Below, piece by piece: positions 1 through 5,542 of a stretch of DNA of 5,542 nt (positions within the stretch are counted from its first letter, which is position 1; each line of letters starts with the position of its first letter). The position numbers and the translations under genes were made by a program. The notes beneath the pieces are model-generated. The model was not told the DNA's origin. It was given only the letters and a program-made list of their open reading frames with translations, and ran no database searches. The stretch comes from Bryobacteraceae bacterium (GTDB lineage: Bacteria > Acidobacteriota > Terriglobia > Bryobacterales > Bryobacteraceae). Location of the stretch: assembly GCA_025350445.1 (NCBI GenBank), contig JANXXV010000671.1, positions 1-5,542 on the forward strand, read 5' to 3'.

Positions 1-387
1 CAAACCGCCGCCATAGACCTGCAAATGGACCGCATGGCCCCCGAAGTCGCTAGACAATTTAAGGTCATCACGCACCCAACGCGCCTAAGCCTGGCCTTCA
101 CCACCATGGCCAACGAAGAAAAATCGTTACAACTCCTACTCCGTTACGAAACCACCTTCAGCCGCGCCTTCGACCGTGCCCTGAAAACCCTCGAAAAACT
201 ACAGAAAACCCGCACAGAATCAACCAGATCCGAAGAATTGCGAAACGAACCGGGAACACCGGCGCCAACCCGGCCGCAAGCCTCATCGACCTGCAACGAA
301 AATCACCGGACAACCCCGGCGCAGCAACTAAAGCACGAAGAGGAGACTACCAACGACCCAAAACCCGACCCGGCGCCAACCGAATAA
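1..387 (+). CDS. Hypothetical protein, 3' part of gene (5' end outside window)
   Basis: The frame is open from base 1 and ends at TAA 385-387, giving at least 128 residues. The first ATG (base 25) is probably internal, because coding-like sequence continues to its left. The visible part has a helical segment, roughly residues 35-70, with 'ANEEKSLQLLLRYETTFSRAF' character and then 'RALKTLEKLQKTR'. A low-complexity hydrophilic tail rich in Asn, Glu, Thr and Pro follows. The 'LLLRYE...RAL..L..LQ' pattern followed by 'RNEP' resembles the C-terminus of a hypothetical-protein family common in Acidobacteria and Planctomycetes, whose N-terminus usually carries a 'STGP+T.EGK..S..NA..HGL' motif. That part would lie left of the window. 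No function is known to me. Codon use is more A-rich than in the downstream cluster, so it is probably a separate transcription unit. The family assignment is from memory and moderate; the reading frame itself is reasonably secure. Confidence 0.6.
   Translation, partial: QTAAIDLQMDRMAPEVARQFKVITHPTRLSLAFTTMANEEKSLQLLLRYETTFSRAFDRALKTLEKLQKTRTESTRSEELRNEPGTPAPTRPQASSTCNENHRTTPAQQLKHEEETTNDPKPDPAPTE
259..381 (+). repeat. 12-bp direct repeat CCGGCGCCAACC, two copies inside the first gene
   Basis: CCGGCGCCAACC occurs at 259-270 and again at 370-381. Both copies lie in the same reading frame and encode a Pro-Ala-Pro-Thr run ('TPAPTR' and 'DPAPTE'). A partial relative, CCCCGGCGC, occurs near 315-323 in a different frame. 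The copies fall in the low-complexity C-terminal tail and may reflect simple local duplication or codon bias. No regulatory role is evident. Confidence 0.45.
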
Positions 388-405
388 GCAAAAAATGAAA
401 AGCAC

Positions 406-428
406 CGCCGTTCTTAAACGCCGTTCTT
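406..428 (+). repeat. Tandem 10-bp repeat CGCCGTTCTT, 13-bp period
   Basis: CGCCGTTCTT occurs at 406-415 and again at 419-428, separated by AAA. The second copy runs directly into the TTGACA hexamer (428-433). Two identical direct half-sites at a 13-bp spacing could be a regulator binding site or a chance or slippage duplication. The repeat is seen directly; its function is not known. Confidence 0.5.
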
Positions 429-595
429 TGACAACCAGGAAGCCACCACCGTGCCCCAAACCCAAACTCCGCGAAATACCACCCAATCACCCGCAAAACC
501 CATCCATCAGCTAAACTCAAAGATGATGGCGGGTTGCAAAACTCCGTCCAGGTTGCGTCGGCATCCCCGCAACTTCCGCCAATCTCAACATTCCC

Positions 596-601
596 GGGGG
601 A
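596..601 (+). promoter_or_regulatory. Possible ribosome binding site GGGGGA
   Basis: GGGGGA at 596-601 lies 7 bases upstream of the GTG at 609. It is a purine-rich but imperfect match to the Shine-Dalgarno consensus. Its spacing helps decide the start of the small transglutaminase gene in favour of GTG 609 over the upstream TTG at 534. Confidence 0.4.
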
Positions 602-608
602 TTCCACA

Positions 609-1418
609 GTGCTGATCCGGCTTGGCTACGATATTCAATTCAACATCCCCGCGCCCGTAGCAATGGTTGCGCTCCTCAACGTGCATCCGTCGAAAACCAC
701 CGGACTCCTGGAACCCGACCGGCTCCAGATCACGCCCCCCCTACCTGTCGATGTCTATCGCGACACTTTCGGCAACGTCTGCACCCGCTTCGTCGCGCCG
801 CCCGGCCAACTCCGCCTCTACAACTCGACGCTAATGCAAAATTCCGGCGAACCCGACGTCGTCAGCCCCAACGCCCGCGAATTGCCCGTCGAAGACCTTC
901 CGCCCGAAACCCTACTCTTCCTGCTAGCCTCCCGCTATTGCGAAGTCGACCGCTTTCTCGATATCGCCGGCGGCCTGTTCGGCAATTCAGCCCCAGGCTG
1001 GCCCCGCGTCCAGGCCATCTGCGACTGGGTACACTCCTACGTCACCTTCGGCTATCACTTCGCCAGCCCAACGAAAACCGCCATGGACGTATTCACAGAC
1101 CGCTCCGGCGTCTGCCGCGACTTCCAGCACCTCGCCATCACTCTCTGCCGTTGCATGAACATCCCCGCCCGTTATGCCACCGGTTACCTCGGCGACATCG
1201 GCGTTCCATTAGTTCTGCCGATGGACTTCAGCGCCTGGTTCGAGGTCTACCTGGAAGATCGCTGGTGGTCCTTCGATGCCCGCAACAACATGCCGCGCAT
1301 CGGCCGTATCCTGATGGCCACCGGACGCGACGCCGCGGATGTCGCCATGACCACGTCGTTCGGAACCACCTTCCTGTCCAACTTCTTCGTAGTCTCGGAA
1401 GTGGTCGAGGCAGCGTGA
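609..1418 (+). CDS. Transglutaminase-like (papain-fold) family protein, stand-alone, 269 aa
   Basis: This is a COG1305-type transglutaminase-like protein, probably a cysteine peptidase or acyltransferase of unknown substrate. No signal peptide or membrane segment is visible, so it is probably cytoplasmic. GTG 609 is preferred because 'VLIRLGYDI.F..PAP...LLNVHPS' is the usual N-terminus of these ~270-residue proteins and GGGGGA precedes it. The frame extends upstream to a TTG at 534, but those 25 residues look non-homologous. Residues about 1-80 form the N-terminal beta domain. The core spans about 125-235: 'APGWPRVQAICDWVHSYVTF' precedes the nucleophile motif 'SGVCRDFQHLAI' (Cys169), then 'CRCMNIPARYATGYLGDIGVP', then 'MDFSAWFEVYL', then 'WWSFDARNN' (Asp223). 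The position that holds the triad His in many relatives is Ser208. From memory, close members of this subfamily also have 'DFSAWFE', so the catalytic arrangement is uncertain. It is the first gene of the cluster, 78 bases before the DUF2126 gene. Confidence 0.87.
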   Translation: MLIRLGYDIQFNIPAPVAMVALLNVHPSKTTGLLEPDRLQITPPLPVDVYRDTFGNVCTRFVAPPGQLRLYNSTLMQNSGEPDVVSPNARELPVEDLPPETLLFLLASRYCEVDRFLDIAGGLFGNSAPGWPRVQAICDWVHSYVTFGYHFASPTKTAMDVFTDRSGVCRDFQHLAITLCRCMNIPARYATGYLGDIGVPLVLPMDFSAWFEVYLEDRWWSFDARNNMPRIGRILMATGRDAADVAMTTSFGTTFLSNFFVVSEVVEAA

Positions 1419-1496
1419 CAAAATTCGCTTTCGTTCAGTCGGCTTCTTCTCCCCACGTCGCGAGCTCAGCGGCCCGGCTTGGCTCCACAAAATCCC

Positions 1497-4400
1497 ATGG
1501 CCATCCACGTAGCCCTCACGCATAAGACGCATTACCGCTATGACCGCCGCGTCAATCTCGGCCCCCAAGTGGTCCGGCTCCGGCCCGCTCCCCACTGCCG
1601 CACGCCCATACTTTCTTATTCCCTGAAGATCCGCCCCGAAACCCATTTCCTCAACTGGCAACAGGACCCGCAAAGCAACTTCCTTGCCCGGCTGGTTTTC
1701 CCCGAGCCTACCCAGGAGTTCCTCGTCGAAGTGGACCTCGTCGCCGAAATGGGCGTCTTCAACCCCTTCGACTTCTTCCTCGAACCCTACGCGGAACAGT
1801 GCCCGTTCACCTACGACAACTCACTAGCCCGTGAACTGCGCCCCTACCTTGAAAAGGAACCCGCCGGGCCGAAGCTCACCGCCTTCCTCGCCGGCATTCC
1901 CCGCGTCACCACCCGCACCATCGATTACCTCGTTGCCATCAATCAGCGGCTCACCAGTGAGATCGGCTACGTCATCCGCATGGAACCAGGCGTCCAAACC
2001 TGCGAGGAAACCCTCACTTTCCGCACCGGCTCCTGCCGCGATTCCGCCTGGCTGCTGGTCGAAATCCTGCGCCATCTCGGACTCGCCGCCCGTTTCGTTT
2101 CCGGCTACCTGATTCAGCTCCAGGCCGACGTGAAGCCGCTCGAAGGCGCGGCTGGCCCCACCTCTGACTTCACTGACCTCCACGCCTGGGCTGAAGTCTA
2201 TCTGCCCGGCGCCGGCTGGATCGGCTTCGATCCCACCTCCGGCCTGCTAGCCGGGGAAGGCCACATTCCGCTCGCCTGCACTCCAGACGCCACCAGCGCC
2301 GCACCCATCTCCGGCGCCCTCGATCCGTGCAACACCGAATTCACGCATGAGATGACCGTCCGGCGGATCTATGAATCCCCGCGCGTCACCAAGCCCTACA
2401 CGGATCATCAATGGCACGAGATTGAAAAGCTAGGCCACCTGGTGGATGCCGACCTACGAACCGGCGACGTCCGCCTCACCATGGGCGGCGAACCAACCTT
2501 CATTTCGCTCGACGATCCCGATGGACCCGAGTGGACCAGCGCCGCCCTGGGACCCAAGAAACGAAAGCTAGCCGTGGAACTGCTAGGCCGGCTTCGCAAT
2601 CACTTCGCGCCAAACGCCCTGCTGCACTTCGGCCAAGGCAAGTGGTATCCCGGTGAACCTCTCCCGCGCTGGGCCTTCTCCTGTTACTGGCGCAAAGATG
2701 GCGTTGCCATTTGGGAAGACAAGCGCCTCATCGCCGAGGATGGCAAGGACTACGGCTACACCATCGAGCACTCCAAGAAGTTCCTCGATGCTCTGTCGAA
2801 GCGCCTGGAAGTCAGTGCGTCGTTCGCCATCGCCGCCTACGAAGATGTCTTCTACTACATGTGGAAAGAGCGCCGGCTTCCCATCAACGTGGACCCGCTC
2901 GATTCCAAGCTCGAAAATCCCATCGAGCGCAAGCGGGTCGCCCGCATTTTCGAAGAGGGCTTAGGCAAGCAGGTTGGCATTGTGCTTCCCCTGCGCCGCA
3001 TCCCCACCCGTTCCGGAGTTCCCCGCTGGACCAGCCAGCCTTGGTTCCTCGCCGCCGATCACTTGTTTCTCATCCCCGGCGATTCTCCCGTGGGATACCG
3101 CCTGCCGCTTGAATCGCTACCCTGGACCAAGCCGGAAGACGTCACTTATTCCTACGAACCCGACCCGTTCGCCACCCGTGGCAAGCTGCCCGAGAAACCC
3201 GAACGCAAGCGCTTCCTGTTCATCGCCCCAAGCGTGACCGACGACCCGATTCCCGCGGACGACCGCGCGAAACCACCGGCCCCAGGGGAGTCCGCTTCCT
3301 GGGTCTCGCGCCCGGCTCTTTGTATCGAACCGCGCGACGGCAAGATCCACATCTTCCTGCCGCCCGTGGAATACGTCTCCGACTATCTCGACTTGGTAGC
3401 CGCTATCGAAGACACCGCCGATCATCTCAAAATGCCGGTGGTCCTCGAAGGCTACGCTCCGCCGTACGACACGCGAACCGGCCTGCTCAAGGTCACCCCC
3501 GATCCCGGCGTGATCGAAGTCAACATCCACCCCGCCGCCTCTTGGGATGAACTGGTGGAAACCACCAACGCTATTTACCATCTGGCGCGCGAATCCCGTC
3601 TCGGCACTGAGAAATTCATGCTCGACGGCCAGCACTCCGGCACCGGCGGCGGCAACCATATCGTCATCGGCGGCCAGACCGCAGCCGACAGCGCCTTTCT
3701 CCGCCGGCCCGACCTCCTTCGCAGTTTAATCGGATACTGGCACAACCATCCATCGCTGTCCTACCTGCTTTCGGGGATGTTCATCGGCCCCACCAGCCAG
3801 CATCCCCGCGTGGATGAAGCCCGCACCGATTCTATCTACGAACTCGAAATCGCCTTCGACCAGATTCCAGACATGGGCTCTCCCGCGCCCCCGCCGTGGC
3901 TGGCGGATCGTGTCTTCCGCCATCTGCTGACAGACCTCTCCGGTAACACGCACCGCGCCGAGTTTTGTATAGACAAGCTGTATTCTCCAGACGCCAGCGG
4001 ATCCCGTCTCGGGTTGGTGGAACTGCGGGCGTTTGAAATGCCCCCCCACGCGCGCATGAGCCTAACCCAGCAACTGCTGGTCCGCGCGCTGATCGCCGAC
4101 TTCTGGCGCTCGCCGTACCGCCAGAAGCTCGTGTGGTGGGGAACCGTTCTCCACGACCGCTTTATGCTCCCCCACTTCGTCCAACTCGACTGGGAAGACG
4201 TGGTGACGGACTTGCAAGCGGCGGGCTATCCGTTCCAAAAGGAGTGGTTCGCCCCGCACTACGAATTTCGCTTTCCGCTCATCGGCTCGGTCTCGAAGCG
4301 CGGCATGACCATGGAGCTTCGCCACGCGCTCGAACCCTGGCACGTGCTGGGCGAGGAAGCCTCCGGCGCCGCCACTGTTCGTAACGTGGATTCGTCCGTC

Positions 4401-4814
4401 GAGCGCATGCAGGTCAAGATGACCGGTATGGCCGATACCCGCTATGTAGTCCTGTGCAATGGCCGCCGTGTGCCGCTGCAAGCCACCGGAGAAGAGGGCG
4501 AATTCGTCGCCGCCGTCCGCTTTCGCGCCTGGCAGCCACCCTCGTGTTTGCACCCCAACATCCCGGTGCACACGCCCCTGGTGTTCGACATTGTGGACAC
4601 CTGGTCCCACCGCTCCATTGGCGGCTGCACGTACCATGTAACGCATCCAGGCGGCCGGTCCCACGAACAGTTTCCGGTCAACGCGTATGAGGCGGAAAGC
4701 CGCCGTTTAGCCAGGTTCTCCAACATCGGCCACACCCCTGGAGTCATTGAATTGCCCGGCGAAGACCGTAATCCGGAATTTCCGTTAACATTGGACTTGC
4801 GCCGAAAGCCGTGA
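1497..4814 (+). CDS. Transglutaminase-DUF2126 fusion protein, predicted GS-like amidoligase, 1105 aa
   Basis: A full-length two-part protein; relatives are usually about 1100 residues. Residues about 1-85 match the bacterial transglutaminase N-terminal domain ('IHVALTHKTHYRYDR.V.LGPQ.VRLRPAP'). Residues about 150-260 are the transglutaminase core with an apparently intact triad: Cys180 in 'RTGSCRDSAWLLVE', His229 in 'DLHAWAEVYLPGAGWIGF' and Asp245 in 'FDPTSGLLAGEGHIPLA'. From about 290 to the end is DUF2126, with 'GGEPTF' (330-335), 'DGQHSGTGGGNH' (710-721), 'NTHRAEFCIDKLYSP' (817-831) and 'ELRAFEMPPHARM' (842-854). These resemble, in order, glutamine-synthetase motifs (Gly-rich His loop, Asn-Arg, Glu-x-Arg), which fits the published idea of a circularly permuted GS-like ligase forming amide bonds with ATP. 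A Pro/Asp-rich linker lies near residues 575-605. ATG 1497 is chosen because the domain begins immediately after it; an in-frame TTG at 1479 would add six residues. No strong Shine-Dalgarno sequence precedes either. Its stop overlaps the next gene by 4 bases. The substrate is unknown. Confidence 0.92.
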   Translation: MAIHVALTHKTHYRYDRRVNLGPQVVRLRPAPHCRTPILSYSLKIRPETHFLNWQQDPQSNFLARLVFPEPTQEFLVEVDLVAEMGVFNPFDFFLEPYAEQCPFTYDNSLARELRPYLEKEPAGPKLTAFLAGIPRVTTRTIDYLVAINQRLTSEIGYVIRMEPGVQTCEETLTFRTGSCRDSAWLLVEILRHLGLAARFVSGYLIQLQADVKPLEGAAGPTSDFTDLHAWAEVYLPGAGWIGFDPTSGLLAGEGHIPLACTPDATSAAPISGALDPCNTEFTHEMTVRRIYESPRVTKPYTDHQWHEIEKLGHLVDADLRTGDVRLTMGGEPTFISLDDPDGPEWTSAALGPKKRKLAVELLGRLRNHFAPNALLHFGQGKWYPGEPLPRWAFSCYWRKDGVAIWEDKRLIAEDGKDYGYTIEHSKKFLDALSKRLEVSASFAIAAYEDVFYYMWKERRLPINVDPLDSKLENPIERKRVARIFEEGLGKQVGIVLPLRRIPTRSGVPRWTSQPWFLAADHLFLIPGDSPVGYRLPLESLPWTKPEDVTYSYEPDPFATRGKLPEKPERKRFLFIAPSVTDDPIPADDRAKPPAPGESASWVSRPALCIEPRDGKIHIFLPPVEYVSDYLDLVAAIEDTADHLKMPVVLEGYAPPYDTRTGLLKVTPDPGVIEVNIHPAASWDELVETTNAIYHLARESRLGTEKFMLDGQHSGTGGGNHIVIGGQTAADSAFLRRPDLLRSLIGYWHNHPSLSYLLSGMFIGPTSQHPRVDEARTDSIYELEIAFDQIPDMGSPAPPPWLADRVFRHLLTDLSGNTHRAEFCIDKLYSPDASGSRLGLVELRAFEMPPHARMSLTQQLLVRALIADFWRSPYRQKLVWWGTVLHDRFMLPHFVQLDWEDVVTDLQAAGYPFQKEWFAPHYEFRFPLIGSVSKRGMTMELRHALEPWHVLGEEASGAATVRNVDSSVERMQVKMTGMADTRYVVLCNGRRVPLQATGEEGEFVAAVRFRAWQPPSCLHPNIPVHTPLVFDIVDTWSHRSIGGCTYHVTHPGGRSHEQFPVNAYEAESRRLARFSNIGHTPGVIELPGEDRNPEFPLTLDLRRKP

Positions 4815-5542
4815 CCAATTCGTCGAATACAACTGAAGCGCCGCTCCTCAGCACCGGCTATCCGCGGACACAGGATGTCTATGACGAGATGTTGTCGGCT
4901 CCCGGTATTCTTCGCCCCCACTGGGACCCGTTCGTCGGCTCGCTCTCCGGCCTTGGCGCCGAAGAACTAGCTCATCGCTGGCAAACAGCCCGCCAGCGTA
5001 TTCGCGAAAACGGCGTCACCTACAACGTCTATGGCGACCCCATGGGCATGGACCGTCCCTGGAATCTGGACGCCATCCCGCTGTTGATTCCTCCCGCCGA
5101 GTGGAGTGAACTCGAAGCCGGTCTCATCCAGCGCGCGCGGTTGCTGAACCAAATCCTGGTGGATCTATACGGGCCCCAGCAATTGCTGCTTGGTGGTCAC
5201 CTGCCTCCGGCTCTGGTCTTCGCAAACACCGGCTTCTGGCGGCCCTGTCACGGCGTACCGGTAGCAGGCAATCAGTATCTGCACCTGCTCGCCGTAGATC
5301 TGGCCCGCGCCCCCGATGGGCAGTGGTGGGTCATCTCGGATCGCACCCAGGCACCCTCCGGCGCGGGCTACGCCTTGGAAAATCGGATCGTGCTGGGCGA
5401 AACGTTCCCCGACCTCTTCCGCGAGTTTCAAGTACAGCGGATTGCCTCGTTCTTCCAGTCCTTCCGCGACAATCTGCTGCGGCTGTCGCCCAAACCCCGT
5501 GAAAATCCCAGGGTGGTGCTGCTCACTCCCGGACCTTTCAAC
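4811..5542 (+). CDS. Circularly permuted ATP-grasp protein (DUF404/DUF407 type), N-terminal 244 residues, truncated by window end
   Basis: The frame is open from GTG 4811 to the last base with no stop. The start overlaps the TGA of the previous gene (GTGA, 4 bases), which suggests translational coupling. The protein begins with a short polar segment, then 'YDEMLSAPGILRPHWDPF' (about 24-41) and 'GVTYNVYGDPMGMDRPWNLD' (68-87), a hallmark of the COG2308 circularly permuted ATP-grasp family. Further matches are 'AEWSELEAGLIQRARLLN' (96-113), 'DLYGPQQLL' (118-126), 'SDRTQAPSGAGYALENR' (176-192) and 'PRVVLLTPGPFN' (233-244). Family members use ATP to form amide bonds, presumably with peptide substrates. 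Versions carrying 'DRTQAPSGAGYALENR' are, as I recall, usually about 830-860 residues with a C-terminal alpha-E (DUF403) domain, so most of this protein should lie to the right. Start and family are secure; the substrate is unknown. Confidence 0.92.
   Translation, partial: MTNSSNTTEAPLLSTGYPRTQDVYDEMLSAPGILRPHWDPFVGSLSGLGAEELAHRWQTARQRIRENGVTYNVYGDPMGMDRPWNLDAIPLLIPPAEWSELEAGLIQRARLLNQILVDLYGPQQLLLGGHLPPALVFANTGFWRPCHGVPVAGNQYLHLLAVDLARAPDGQWWVISDRTQAPSGAGYALENRIVLGETFPDLFREFQVQRIASFFQSFRDNLLRLSPKPRENPRVVLLTPGPFN

Larger units (their letters stand above)
388..608 (+). other. Intergenic region upstream of the transglutaminase/ATP-grasp cluster
   Basis: About 220 bases separate the first gene from the preferred start of the cluster. 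The stretch is rich in A and C on the + strand. A perfect TTGACA lies at 428-433, but the position 17 bases downstream (around 451) reads GTGCCC, nothing like a -10 box. A weak TAAACT at 512-517 has no partner -35. I see no stem followed by a T-run after the TAA at 385-387. The region also holds a tandem 10-bp repeat (406-428) and a 30-codon ORF (523-615). The cluster's promoter is presumably here, but I cannot place it. Confidence 0.5.

Noticed and set aside
388..430. Rho-independent terminator after the first gene
   Set aside because: The repeats here are direct, not inverted, and there is no stable GC stem followed by a T-run on the + strand.
428..456. Sigma-70 promoter starting with TTGACA
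   Set aside because: The -35 hexamer is perfect, but the sequence 16-18 bases further on is GC-rich (CCGTGCCCC) with no -10-like element.
534..608. TTG-initiated N-terminal extension of the small transglutaminase
   Set aside because: The 25 added residues are Ser/Pro/Gln-rich with no resemblance to the family, whose N-terminus begins at the GTG at 609 with a nearby GGGGGA.
938..1525. 195-codon + strand frame inside the transglutaminase gene
   Set aside because: It is an Arg/Pro/His-rich translation typical of a shifted frame over GC-rich coding DNA, and it lies fully across a clearly recognised gene.
3117..3659. 180-codon minus-strand frame
   Set aside because: It is also antisense to conserved DUF2126 coding sequence and shows no family resemblance.
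4062..4664. 200-codon minus-strand frame opposite the DUF2126 gene
   Set aside because: It is antisense to a well-conserved coding region. Long antisense frames are expected at this GC content, and the translation has no recognisable motif.
1..5542. CRISPR array, tRNA/rRNA genes, insertion-sequence ends
   Set aside because: No regularly spaced repeats, tRNA-like cloverleaf motifs, transposase motifs or terminal inverted repeats were found on reading the window.

Overview
The window looks like bacterial chromosome with high GC (about 60% by eye) and strong G/C preference at third codon positions in the main genes. The best guess at lineage is Acidobacteria (Solibacter/Bryobacter type). This rests mainly on the leftmost reading frame, which resembles the tail of a hypothetical-protein family I associate with Acidobacteria and Planctomycetes, plus the overall composition. 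It is an inference; no rRNA or other marker gene is present.

Layout: (1) bases 1-387 hold the 3' end of a hypothetical protein gene whose start lies left of the window. (2) Bases 388-608 are an A/C-rich intergenic stretch with a tandem 10-bp repeat, no convincing promoter or terminator, and a possible 30-codon leader ORF. (3) Bases 609-5542 are a co-directional gene cluster: a stand-alone transglutaminase-like protein (609-1418), a large protein fusing a transglutaminase domain to DUF2126 (1497-4814), and the first 244 codons of a circularly permuted ATP-grasp protein (4811 to the window edge). The last two genes overlap by 4 bases (GTGA). The first two lie in the same reading frame, separated by a single TGA.

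The cluster matches a known but poorly characterised bacterial gene neighbourhood. Comparative genomics has predicted it to be a peptide-synthesis or peptide-tagging system that combines a permuted ATP-grasp ligase, a permuted glutamine-synthetase-like ligase (which I take to be DUF2126), an alpha-helical 'alpha-E' domain, papain-fold transglutaminase-like proteins and often a proteasome-like (Anbu) NTN peptidase. Two ATP-dependent amide-bond formers beside two transglutaminase/peptidase folds suggest that one set makes a peptide linkage and the other cuts or transfers it. The substrate is unknown. The large protein keeps an apparent Cys-His-Asp triad; the small one has Ser where the triad His is expected. 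The alpha-E and Anbu parts, if present, lie beyond the right edge.
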